Shown: positions 1 through 7,135 of the stretch, in pieces | How the letters are laid out: every line of letters starts with the position of its first letter | Position numbering within the stretch: position 1 is the first letter of the stretch | NCBI GenBank assembly: GCA_946408305.1 | Contig: CAMJRQ010000027.1 | Span: 1 to 9,597, forward strand | DNA length: 9,597 nt | Direction of reading: 5' to 3' | Origin: an uncultured Prevotellaceae bacterium | GTDB taxonomy: Bacteria > Bacteroidota > Bacteroidia > Bacteroidales > Bacteroidaceae | The notes under the pieces: model-generated | What the model was told of the DNA's origin: nothing | Databases searched by the model: none | Seen by the model: the letters and a program-made list of their open reading frames with translations, nothing else | Translations under genes and position numbers: made by a program

Positions 1-1966
1 CGGCCTGGTCGAGCACCTCGTAGACCGAGTTGTTGCTCTTGTATTCGGGGACAATCTGCTTCATCTCCCTGACGGTCTCCATCTTGTCGTAGGTCTTGGC
101 CGTGGCCACCAGATGGTCTATCCGGTCGGCAATCTCCTGATAGTCGTATTCGCGCACGCGGGCTATGCGAATCTTCTCGTGGAAGGTGGGCTTGGTGTCC
201 TCCATCTCGTTGAGCACCTCTTCATAGAGTTTCTCGCCCTCGCGCAGGCCCGTGTACTTAATCTCTATGTTCTTGGCGTTGGAGAGGGCAATCATCCGCT
301 TGGCCAGGTCGGCAATCTTGACCGGCTCGCCCATGTCGAAGACGAAAATCTCGCCGCCGTTGCCCATCGTGCCGGCCTCGAGGACCAGCTTGCAGGCTTC
401 GGGGATGAGCATGAAATAGCGCACGATGCGCTCGTCGGTGACCGTCACGGGGCCGCCGTTCTTAATCTGCTCGCGGAAGAGGGGGATTACGGAGCCGTTG
501 CTGCCCAGCACGTTGCCGAAGCGGGTGGTGACGAACTGGGTGTAGTCGGCCGCGGCGCCGCGACGCTGCATGGCTTCGAGCTTGAGCTTGCGGTCGAGGC
601 TCTGCACGTAGATTTCGCAGATGCGCTTCGAGCAGCCCATGACGTTGGTGGGGTTGACGGCCTTGTCGGTGGAAATCATCACAAACTTCTTGACGCCGTA
701 TTCGACGCTCAGGTCGGCCAGAATCTTGGTGCCCTGGATGTTGTTCAGCACGGCCTCGCTGGGGTTGTCCTCCATCATGGGCACGTGCTTGTAGGCTGCG
801 GCGTGGAAGACGTAGTCGGGGCGATAGGTCTGGAAGATGTGCTCCATGCGCGTCCGGCGGTCGATGCTGGTGACGATGACTTCGTTGCTGACGTCGGGGA
901 AGTCCTTGGCCATCATCAGTCGCACGTCGTGCTGGGGCGTCTCGGCCTGGTCAATCAGAATGAGGTGGGCGGGCTTGAAGGAGGCCACCTGCCGCACGAT
1001 TTCCTTGCCGATGGAGCCGGCAGAGCCTGTAATCAAGACCCGCTGCCCCCTGAGCAACCGCTCCACGGCCTTCAGGTCGACGTTTATCTCCTGGCGCGGC
1101 AGGAGGTCTTCGACGCTCACCTCGCGGAGCTGCATGCTGCCGAAGTCCTCGTCCGTCAGGGTTCCGCCCTTGAAGACGGCCTCCTTGGCCTCGTGCACCA
1201 TATAGATTTTACAGCCGGCCTCCATCAGGATGTCCTGTATGCGCTGGTTGCGGCGGAACTCGGCGTTGCGGAGCGGGCTGACGAGGACGGCGCGTATGCC
1301 CTCTTGCCGCACGATGCGGGCGATGTCGTCCTCCATCGTATAGACTCTGACGCCCATGAGTTTTATGCCACGCATTCGTGTCTCGTGGGTGATGAAGCCT
1401 CGCAGGTCGTATTTCACGGGCTTCGAGTCGCGGATGCTCTGTGCCAGGCCGATGCCGCCCGTCATGGCTCCGTAGATGAGCACGGGGGTGGCGCGGGAAT
1501 TGTTGTTGCTGACGTCGAAGAGTAGCTTCACCAGGAGGCGGAGCGCCCACATCATCAGGGTGGCAATGAGGAACGTGACGATGGTGCTCTTCACGTTGAA
1601 GGCCGAGAGAGCCGTCACCTGGCGCCAGGCGAAGAAGAAGGTGCAGCCCAGGGCCAGCACGAAGGAGACGAGGTTGGCGTAGGAGAGTTTCAGAAGGTCG
1701 ACAAAGCTGGAATAGCGCAGCACGCCGTGGTAGGTCTTGAAGATGCGGGCGCCTACGAGGCTCAGGGCGGCATAGAGCAGCGTGCTGTAAAGAAGTTCGT
1801 GGCGATGCTCGAAAGTCTGCTGCGACCGGTTCGTTATCCAATAGGCAACGATGGCCGAGAGAGAGACAATCAGCATGTCAGTCAGCAGAATAGCCCAATA
1901 AGGGAGCACCTTCTTGCTGAAGTACCACTGGAAGAAATTCTTCGATATGTCCGTAATCTTTCGCAT
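1..1966 (-). CDS. Membrane-anchored nucleotide-sugar 4,6-dehydratase, WbpM/PglF/CapD family (3' end off the window)
   Basis: Reading the minus strand from ATG at 1966 gives 655 open codons running off the left edge. The predicted role is NAD-dependent C4/C6 dehydration of a UDP-HexNAc at the inner membrane, an early step toward deoxy-amino sugars of capsule, O-antigen or glycoprotein glycans. Four hydrophobic segments are seen at about residues 21-45, 58-76, 94-114 and 123-143. A first Rossmann-like region follows (IYGAMTGGIG, from 164). The catalytic extended-SDR domain has TGSAGSIG at 313-320 and a STDKA...P stretch from 432. Its catalytic position is Met443 with Lys447 (MGCSK), the Met-xxx-Lys variant known from WbpM-type enzymes in place of Tyr-xxx-Lys. 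RFGNVLGSNGSVIPLF and GGEIFVFDMGEPVKI are further family signatures. The tail NSVYEVLD resembles my recollection of the C-terminus of Bacteroidales homologues, so probably only a few residues are missing. The exact sugar substrate cannot be read from the sequence. It is divergently transcribed from the redox genes and has its own promoter candidate. Confidence 0.94.
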   Translation of the reverse strand, partial: MRKITDISKNFFQWYFSKKVLPYWAILLTDMLIVSLSAIVAYWITNRSQQTFEHRHELLYSTLLYAALSLVGARIFKTYHGVLRYSSFVDLLKLSYANLVSFVLALGCTFFFAWRQVTALSAFNVKSTIVTFLIATLMMWALRLLVKLLFDVSNNNSRATPVLIYGAMTGGIGLAQSIRDSKPVKYDLRGFITHETRMRGIKLMGVRVYTMEDDIARIVRQEGIRAVLVSPLRNAEFRRNQRIQDILMEAGCKIYMVHEAKEAVFKGGTLTDEDFGSMQLREVSVEDLLPRQEINVDLKAVERLLRGQRVLITGSAGSIGKEIVRQVASFKPAHLILIDQAETPQHDVRLMMAKDFPDVSNEVIVTSIDRRTRMEHIFQTYRPDYVFHAAAYKHVPMMEDNPSEAVLNNIQGTKILADLSVEYGVKKFVMISTDKAVNPTNVMGCSKRICEIYVQSLDRKLKLEAMQRRGAAADYTQFVTTRFGNVLGSNGSVIPLFREQIKNGGPVTVTDERIVRYFMLIPEACKLVLEAGTMGNGGEIFVFDMGEPVKIADLAKRMIALSNAKNIEIKYTGLREGEKLYEEVLNEMEDTKPTFHEKIRIARVREYDYQEIADRIDHLVATAKTYDKMETVREMKQIVPEYKSNNSVYEVLDQA

Positions 1967-2000
1967 AGCAAAAAATGTTTGTCTGTTTGCATGGGCGACA

Positions 2001-2017
2001 TTTGCGCCGTGCGCAAA
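2001..2017. repeat. Perfect 7-bp inverted repeat over the minus-strand -7 box
   Basis: TTTGCGC at 2001-2007 and GCGCAAA at 2011-2017 are perfect complements separated by CGT. The right arm shares four bases with the -7 box of the dehydratase promoter and the repeat covers the expected start site. It could be an operator or a hairpin at the very 5' end of the transcript. It could also be chance, because TTTG is part of the promoter consensus. Confidence 0.5.
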
Positions 2018-2046
2018 GATAGACCATTTCTTTGAAATAGATACAA
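2014..2046 (-). promoter_or_regulatory. Bacteroidetes-type promoter candidate for the dehydratase gene
   Basis: On the minus strand TATCTTTG (2021 down to 2014) matches the Bacteroidetes -7 consensus TAnnTTTG exactly. A TTG (2046-2044) lies 22 nt upstream as a partial -33 element. Transcription would begin near 2007, giving a leader of about 40 nt before the ATG at 1966. It is the only TAnnTTTG match on this strand in the gap. No start site has been mapped, so this is a motif-based call. Confidence 0.6.
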
Positions 2047-2108
2047 CCTTTTCTGTTAATAATCCTTAAATATACCGCCGCAGCGCACTGACTGTCAGAT
2101 TTTAACCG

Positions 2109-2116
2109 TAACTTTG
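2109..2116 (+). promoter_or_regulatory. -7 box candidate for the polyferredoxin operon
   Basis: TAACTTTG matches the Bacteroidetes -7 consensus TAnnTTTG and would place the start near 2123, about 33 nt before the ATG at 2156. I see no good TTTG-type -33 element at the right distance (the nearest is ACTG at 2087-2090), so the promoter would be weak or activator-dependent. Two copies of TTTTAAC (2100-2106 and 2125-2131) flank the box at 25-bp spacing, and AACTT/AAGTT (2110-2114 and 2119-2123) form a small inverted repeat across it. Either could be a regulator site, but both are short. Confidence 0.5.
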
Positions 2117-2155
2117 TGAAGTTGTTTTAACAGTTTATCCATTCTCAATTATCGT

Positions 2156-3733
2156 ATGTTACGCAAAATCCGACTCGCGCTGGCCATCATCTTCTGGGTG
2201 GGCATCACGTGGCTGCTGGTGGATTTCACCGGCACGGCCCACACCTATCTGGGATGGATGGCCAAGGTTCAGTTCATGCCGGCGCTGCTGGCCGTGAACG
2301 TGGGAGTGCTACTCTTCATCCTGGTGCTGACGCTGCTCATGGGGCGTTTCTACTGCTCCGTCATCTGCCCGCTGGGCGTGATGCAGGACGCGATTGCCTG
2401 GCTGCGCCGCAAGAAAAACAAATACAGCTATTCGCCGGCGCGGAATGTGCTGCGCTATGCGATGCTGGGCCTCACGGCCGTTGCAGTGGCCGCGGGGCTG
2501 GGCTGGCTGGCCGGCTTCATCCTGCCCTACAGCACGTATGGGCGCATCGTGGGCTCCATCGTGGCTCCGCTCTATAAGCTGGGCAACAATGCGCTGGCAG
2601 CCGTGGCCGAGCACTACGACAGCTATGCCTTCTACGGCGTCGACGTGTGGCTGAAGAGCGGCGCTACGCTCCTCGTGGCCATCGCCACATGGCTCGTCAT
2701 CGCCATCCTGGCCTGGCGCGGCGGCCGCACGTGGTGCAACACCGTCTGCCCCGTGGGCACGCTGCTGGGACTGCTCAGCCCTCATGCCCGGCTGCGGGTG
2801 GTGATGAACGCCGAGGCGTGCAAGAACTGCCGCAAGTGTGAGCGCAACTGCAAGTCGGCCTGCATCGACCTGAAGAACCACGAGATAGACTATTCGCGCT
2901 GCGTGGTCTGCGGCGACTGCCTCGAGGAGTGCAAGTTCGGAGCCCTCGCCTTCGGGTTTAAGCCCATGATAGACAAGGAGAACATCGTCTACAACAAATG
3001 GGCAAAGGAACAGCAGCCCGAGGCCCCGAAGGAAACCAGCGAAACCGTCGACGAGGGGCGCCGCGCCGTGCTCACCTCCACCGCCCTGCTGGCCGGCACC
3101 GTCCTGCTCCAGGCTCAGGAGAAGACCACCGACGGCGGCTATGCCATCATCGAGGACAAGAAGAAGCCCGAGCGCCAACATCGCATCACGCCGCCGGGCT
3201 CCGTCTCGGCACGCAACCTGCAGGCCCACTGCACGGCCTGCCAGCTCTGCATCGACCAGTGCCCCAACGACGTGCTGCGCCCCTCGCAGAGCCTCCAGAA
3301 CTTCATGCAGCCCGAGGTGAGCTTCGAGCGCGGCTATTGCCGGCCCGAGTGCAACCGCTGCTCGCAGGTGTGCCCCACCGGAGCCATCAAGCCCCTCACG
3401 GTGGAGGAACGCTCGTCCACCCAGGTGGGCCATGCCGTGTGGGTGCGCCAGAACTGCATCGCCGCCACCGAGATGAAGCAGTGCGGCAACTGTGCCCGCC
3501 ACTGCCCCACCGGCGCCATACAGATGGTGCCCGAGGGCGAAGGCCTGCGCCAGAACGAGCGCGGACGGTGGGTGGACCGCAACGGCGAGCCCGTGGACCT
3601 CAGCCAGACGCCCATCATTCCCGTGGTCAACGAGGAGAAGTGCATCGGCTGCGGCGCCTGCGAAAACCTCTGCCCCGTGCGCCCCTACAGCGCCATCTAC
3701 GTGGAGGGACACGTCAAACACAAGGAAATTTAG
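2156..3733 (+). CDS. Membrane polyferredoxin, NapH-like half fused to NapG-like half, six [4Fe-4S] motifs
   Basis: The 525-residue product is predicted to pass electrons across the inner membrane, probably from quinol or a cytoplasmic donor, to an exported acceptor. The N-terminal half is NapH/CcoG-like. It has membrane segments at about 7-24, 43-63, 102-124 and 170-188 and two CxxxCP motifs (C67/C71 and C194/C198), followed by ferredoxin motifs C222-C225-C228-C232 (an extra Cys at 236) and C249-C252-C255-C259. A linker (about 270-300) leads to a twin arginine at 302-303 and a hydrophobic stretch to about 320, then a NapG/MauM-like half with C359-C362-C365-C369, C395-C399-C402-C406, C434-C443-C446-C450 and C496-C499-C502-C506. 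NapG normally carries its own Tat signal, so the internal RR looks like that signal retained within a fusion. The topology predicts the last four clusters outside the cytoplasm. A TAG ends the gene 18 nt before the reductase, so the two are surely co-transcribed. The cysteine motifs are directly visible; the donor, acceptor and topology are inference. Confidence 0.92.
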   Translation: MLRKIRLALAIIFWVGITWLLVDFTGTAHTYLGWMAKVQFMPALLAVNVGVLLFILVLTLLMGRFYCSVICPLGVMQDAIAWLRRKKNKYSYSPARNVLRYAMLGLTAVAVAAGLGWLAGFILPYSTYGRIVGSIVAPLYKLGNNALAAVAEHYDSYAFYGVDVWLKSGATLLVAIATWLVIAILAWRGGRTWCNTVCPVGTLLGLLSPHARLRVVMNAEACKNCRKCERNCKSACIDLKNHEIDYSRCVVCGDCLEECKFGALAFGFKPMIDKENIVYNKWAKEQQPEAPKETSETVDEGRRAVLTSTALLAGTVLLQAQEKTTDGGYAIIEDKKKPERQHRITPPGSVSARNLQAHCTACQLCIDQCPNDVLRPSQSLQNFMQPEVSFERGYCRPECNRCSQVCPTGAIKPLTVEERSSTQVGHAVWVRQNCIAATEMKQCGNCARHCPTGAIQMVPEGEGLRQNERGRWVDRNGEPVDLSQTPIIPVVNEEKCIGCGACENLCPVRPYSAIYVEGHVKHKEI

Positions 3734-3751
3734 GTTCAAAACGAATGTGCT

Positions 3752-5161
3752 ATGAAACAATATAACAGACGCGACTTTCTGAAAGTATCGGGCACCGTGG
3801 CTGCCACATCGGCCCTGGCTGCCTGCAAGAAGAACGGCGGTGAAAATATCGACCTCGACCCCATGGGCCACCACACCGACCCCGTGCCCACGGACAAGAT
3901 GACGTATCGCACCAATCCCAAGACGGGCGACCGGGTGAGCATTCTGGGTTACGGCTGGATGCGCCTCCCGACCAAGAAAGGGGGCAGTGCCCGCACCAGC
4001 GACAATCCCAACGACGACGAGATAGACCAGGAGGAGGTGAACCGCCTGGCAAACTATGCCCTGGCCCACGGAGTGAACTACTTCGACACGTCGCCCGCCT
4101 ACTGCCGCGGCCGCAGCGAGGAGTCGCTGGGCATAGCCTTGGCACAAAGCGGCTACCGGCGCGACCAATACTTCATCGCCACGAAACTCTCCAACTTCAG
4201 TCCCTCGCAGTGGAGCTTCGAGGAGGGAACGAAGATGTTCGAGAACAGCCTGCGCTACCTCCAGACCGACTATGTGGACTACCTGCTGCTCCACTCGGTG
4301 GGCGGCGGCGGACTGCAGAATCTGCGCCAGCGCTATCTCGACAACGGCCTGCTCTCCTGGCTCATGGAGCAGCGCGAGAAGGGCCGCATCCGCAATCTGG
4401 GCTTCTCCTTCCACGGCGACGTGGCCGTCTATGACTGGCTCTTGGAGCACAACGACGAGTACCACTGGGACTTCGTGCAGATTCAGGCCAACTACGTCGA
4501 CTGGAACCAGGCCGACGGACGCAACGTGAACGGCTCCTACCTCTACGCCGAGCTGGAGAAGCGCGGCATCCCCGCCGTCATCATGGAACCCCTGCTGGGC
4601 GGTCGCCTCTCGAAGGTGCCCGACCACGTGGTGGCCCACCTGAAGCAGCGCAAGCCCGAGAACAGCGTGGCCAGCTGGGCCTTCCGCTACATCGGCTCGA
4701 AGCCCAACGTCCTGACCGTGCTGAGCGGCATGACCTACATGGAGCACCTCGAGGACAACGTCCGCACCTACAGCCCGCTCGAACCTCTCACCGAGGAGGA
4801 GCAAGAGTGGCTCGAGGGCGAGACGGCGGCCCTCATCAAGAGCTACCCCACCATCCCCTGCAACGACTGCAAATACTGCATGCCCTGCCCCTACGGGCTC
4901 GACATTCCCGGCATACTGGTCCACTACAACAAGTGTGTCAACCAAGGCAACGTGCCCGAGAGCCAGCAGGCCGAAAACTATCACCGCGCCCGCCGCGCCT
5001 TCCTCGTGGGCTACGACCGCAGCGTGCCGCGCCTGCGTCAGGCCAGCCACTGCACCACGTGCCGCGAGTGTGTGCCCCACTGCCCGCAGAACATCGACAT
5101 TCCCCGCGAGCTGCAGCGCATCGACCAGTTTGTGGAGAAGCTCAAGCAGGGAACGCTCTGA
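3752..5161 (+). CDS. Tat-exported lipoprotein aldo/keto reductase with C-terminal double [4Fe-4S] domain
   Basis: The 469-residue product is an aldo/keto reductase of the ferredoxin-tailed type (COG1453-like), expected to reduce a carbonyl or similar group. The N-terminus reads NRRDFLK (5-11), a twin-arginine motif, then a short hydrophobic run ending in the lipobox LAAC with Cys25. It is therefore predicted to be exported folded and anchored by a lipid. The AKR barrel spans about 60-345 and the tetrad is intact: Asp112 (FDTSPAY), Tyr117, Lys145 (IATKLSNF) and His181 (YLLLHS). The usual late-barrel cofactor region is also recognisable (VLSGMTYMEHLEDNV). The tail holds C370-C373-C376-C379-P, with the two-residue last spacing I recall as usual in this family, and C434-C437-C440-C444-P followed by QNIDIPREL. 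The start at 3752 is the one that places the signal at the N-terminus. It lies 18 nt after the polyferredoxin and in the same frame. The substrate is unknown, and hydride supply outside the cytoplasm is the open question. Confidence 0.94.
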   Translation: MKQYNRRDFLKVSGTVAATSALAACKKNGGENIDLDPMGHHTDPVPTDKMTYRTNPKTGDRVSILGYGWMRLPTKKGGSARTSDNPNDDEIDQEEVNRLANYALAHGVNYFDTSPAYCRGRSEESLGIALAQSGYRRDQYFIATKLSNFSPSQWSFEEGTKMFENSLRYLQTDYVDYLLLHSVGGGGLQNLRQRYLDNGLLSWLMEQREKGRIRNLGFSFHGDVAVYDWLLEHNDEYHWDFVQIQANYVDWNQADGRNVNGSYLYAELEKRGIPAVIMEPLLGGRLSKVPDHVVAHLKQRKPENSVASWAFRYIGSKPNVLTVLSGMTYMEHLEDNVRTYSPLEPLTEEEQEWLEGETAALIKSYPTIPCNDCKYCMPCPYGLDIPGILVHYNKCVNQGNVPESQQAENYHRARRAFLVGYDRSVPRLRQASHCTTCRECVPHCPQNIDIPRELQRIDQFVEKLKQGTL

Positions 5162-5168
5162 GAGGGAG

Positions 5169-5178
5169 CGCTATAGCG
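5169..5178. repeat. 10-bp perfect palindrome after the reductase gene
   Basis: CGCTATAGCG is its own reverse complement and begins 8 bases after the reductase stop codon. It has no loop, so it fits a dimeric protein site better than an RNA hairpin. No function can be assigned. Confidence 0.4.
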
Positions 5179-5201
5179 TCATTCAAACAACGACACCCCC
5201 G

Positions 5202-5223
5202 TCATCTCGGAACCACGAGATGA
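5202..5223. repeat. 8-bp inverted repeat upstream of the receptor gene
   Basis: TCATCTCG (5202-5209) and CGAGATGA (5216-5223) are perfect complements around a 6-nt loop (GAACCA), 20 bp before the receptor ATG. The nearest T-rich run (TTGTTTTAG, 5232-5240) starts 8 bases past the stem, so it is not a canonical intrinsic terminator. It might be a weak attenuator, an mRNA processing or stability hairpin, or an operator. I see no TAnnTTTG promoter box on either strand in the 5162-5243 gap. Confidence 0.45.
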
Positions 5224-5243
5224 GAAAGAACTTGTTTTAGTCT

Positions 5244-7100
5244 ATGAAAAGATTTCTCTTCCTCGCCCTCATCCTGCCGCTGACAGCCCGAGCCGAGGAG
5301 ACATTGAAGGACTCCACCATCCACGAGGTGGTGGTCACCGCCACGCGCAACGAGACCCTCGCCAGCCGCGTGGCAGCCACCGTGAGCGTGGTCGACGAGG
5401 AGACGCTGACCGAGCACTTCCGCCCCAGCGTCTTGCCCACGCTCGTCGAGCAGGTGCCGGGCCTCTTCTCCACGAGCCGCACCGTGCTGGGCTACGGAGT
5501 GAGCACCGGCGCAGCCGGCAACATGAAGATTCGCGGCGTGGGCAGCGGCGCCCAGTTGCTCGTCCTCATCGACGGCCAGCCGCAGTATGCCGGCCTCATG
5601 GGTCACCCCATCCCCGATGCCTACCAGACGCTCATGGCCGAGCGCGTCGAGGTGGTGCGCGGCCCCGCCAGCGTCTATTATGGCAGCAATGCCATGGCCG
5701 GAGTGGTGAACATCGTCACGCCCCAGATGAAGAGCGACGGCCAGCAGACCCACTTCCAGCTGGGAGCCGGTTCCTACGGCACCCTGCAGGGCCAGGTCAG
5801 CAACCGCCAGCGCCACGGCCGCTTCTCCAGCACCGCGGGCATCAATTACCAGCGCACCGACGGCCATCGGCCCAATTCGCGCTTCTCCCAGGAGGGTGCC
5901 TTCCTGAAGCTGGGCTACGACCTTTCGGCCCACTGGGCCCTCTCGGCCGATGCCAACCTGACGCGCTTCCAGGCCAGCAACCCGGGTGCCGTCGACGCCC
6001 CGCTCATCGACAACGACAGCAAGATCTTCCGCGGCCTGGCCTCGGCCTCGCTCTCCAACCACTACAGCCGCACCAGCGGAACCATCAGAGGCTTCTACGA
6101 CTGGGGCCACCACAACATCGACGACGGCTACAGCCCCGGTGCCTCGCCCCGCACGAGCCACTACCTGCACAACGACCACATCGCCGGGCTGACGGCCTAC
6201 CAGAGCCTCTCGCTCTTCGAGGGCAACCGCCTCACCGTGGGGCTCGACTGGCAGCACTTCGGCGGCCACGCCTGGAACCGAGACAATGCCACCCACGCCC
6301 GAGCCGAACTGGTCGACACGACGCAGAACGAGGTGGGCGTCTATGCCGACTTCCGCCAGGACATCACCCCGTGGCTCTCGCTGGACGCCGGAGTGCGCTA
6401 CGACTGGCACTCGCAGGCCGGGAGCGAGTGGGTGCCGCAGGGCGGACTCATCTTCCACCCCACGCGGCGCGACGACCTGAAGGCCATGGTTTCGAAGGGA
6501 TTCCGCAACCCCATCATCCGCGAGCTCTACATGTTCCCGCCCCACAACCCCGACCTCGAGCCCGAGCGCATGATGAACTATGAGCTCTCCTACACCCACC
6601 GCTTCGAGGGCCGCGGCCACGTGGGGGCCAACCTCTTCTACATCGACGGCGACAACCTTATCAATACCATCATGCAGCCCACCGGACGGCCCATGAACAT
6701 CAACACGGGCTCGTTCACCAACTACGGCTTCGAGGTGGAGGGCGCCTATCGCTTCAACCGCCACTGGACGGCCAATGCCAACTTCAGCTTCCTGCACATG
6801 AAGAAGCCCATCGCCGGTGCTCCCGAGGAGAAGCTCTACGTGGGAGCCACCTACGAGTGCGGCCCCTTCCAGATTGTGGCCGGCCTCCAGAACATCGCCG
6901 GGCTCTATCTGACCGGCGGCAAGGAGGGCCACAAGGAGGGCGGCTTCACGCTCCTCAACGCCACGGCCACCTATCGCCTCCGTCCCGAGCTGCGCCTCTT
7001 CGTCAAAGGCGACAACCTGCTGGCACAGCGCTACCAGACCTATCTGGGCTACCCCATGCCCAAGGCCACCTTCATGGGCGGCGTGAGTGTGGACCTTTGA
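5244..7100 (+). CDS. TonB-dependent outer-membrane receptor, compact (non-SusC) type
   Basis: The 618-residue product is a TonB-gated outer-membrane transporter. A signal peptide covers about 1-17 (cleavage after ARA). The TonB box HEVVVTATRN follows at 27-36, directly on the mature N-terminus without the carboxypeptidase-regulatory-like domain typical of SusC-type glycan receptors. The plug runs to about 160, with MKIRGVGSGAQLLVLIDGQP and, from residue 133, ERVEVVRGPASVYYGSNAMA. The remaining residues form the barrel, including GFRNPIIRELY and NPDLEPERM, and end in VSVDL. Size and architecture resemble BtuB/CirA/heme-type receptors for cobalamin, siderophores, heme or metals. The ligand cannot be assigned. 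Eight histidines fall between residues 289 and 351. An in-frame TAG at 5238-5240 just upstream fixes the ATG at 5244. The gap from the reductase is 82 bp with no recognisable promoter, so co-transcription is likely but unproven. Confidence 0.93.
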   Translation: MKRFLFLALILPLTARAEETLKDSTIHEVVVTATRNETLASRVAATVSVVDEETLTEHFRPSVLPTLVEQVPGLFSTSRTVLGYGVSTGAAGNMKIRGVGSGAQLLVLIDGQPQYAGLMGHPIPDAYQTLMAERVEVVRGPASVYYGSNAMAGVVNIVTPQMKSDGQQTHFQLGAGSYGTLQGQVSNRQRHGRFSSTAGINYQRTDGHRPNSRFSQEGAFLKLGYDLSAHWALSADANLTRFQASNPGAVDAPLIDNDSKIFRGLASASLSNHYSRTSGTIRGFYDWGHHNIDDGYSPGASPRTSHYLHNDHIAGLTAYQSLSLFEGNRLTVGLDWQHFGGHAWNRDNATHARAELVDTTQNEVGVYADFRQDITPWLSLDAGVRYDWHSQAGSEWVPQGGLIFHPTRRDDLKAMVSKGFRNPIIRELYMFPPHNPDLEPERMMNYELSYTHRFEGRGHVGANLFYIDGDNLINTIMQPTGRPMNINTGSFTNYGFEVEGAYRFNRHWTANANFSFLHMKKPIAGAPEEKLYVGATYECGPFQIVAGLQNIAGLYLTGGKEGHKEGGFTLLNATATYRLRPELRLFVKGDNLLAQRYQTYLGYPMPKATFMGGVSVDL

Positions 7101-7103
7101 GGG

Positions 7104-7131
7104 AGTTAAGAGTTAATAGTTAAGAGTTAAG
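7104..7131 (+). repeat. Four tandem 7-bp repeats (AGTTAAG type)
   Basis: AGTTAAG, AGTTAAT, AGTTAAG and AGTTAAG follow one another without gaps, starting four bases after the receptor stop codon. Only the second copy deviates, by one base. Repeats of this kind seem familiar from Bacteroidales intergenic regions, which is a recollection and not a search. A 7-bp unit makes copy-number change by slippage possible, and the run lies outside any coding frame, so variation would alter leader length and not protein. Confidence 0.8.
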
Positions 7132-7135
7132 AAAA

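Noticed and set aside
113..1525. Plus-strand open frame of 470 codons in the first 1.5 kb
   Set aside because: It is the antisense of the dehydratase, whose minus-strand frame carries the Rossmann and SMK motifs and is open over 655 codons.
2309..5080. Very long minus-strand open frame (923 codons) across the polyferredoxin and reductase genes
   Set aside because: It spans two clear genes, its translation is low-complexity and rich in Ala, Val, Gly, Leu and His, and no family is recognisable. GC-rich codon usage removes antisense stops in this frame.
6489..6590. FRNP and NPDL motifs as proof of a heme receptor
   Set aside because: Similar motifs occur widely in TonB receptors. Without the conserved heme-ligand context or a HmuY-like neighbour, a heme assignment is not supported.
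5202..6932. Minus-strand open frame opposite the TonB receptor
   Set aside because: Composition-driven shadow; the receptor's signal peptide, TonB box and plug motifs are on the plus strand.
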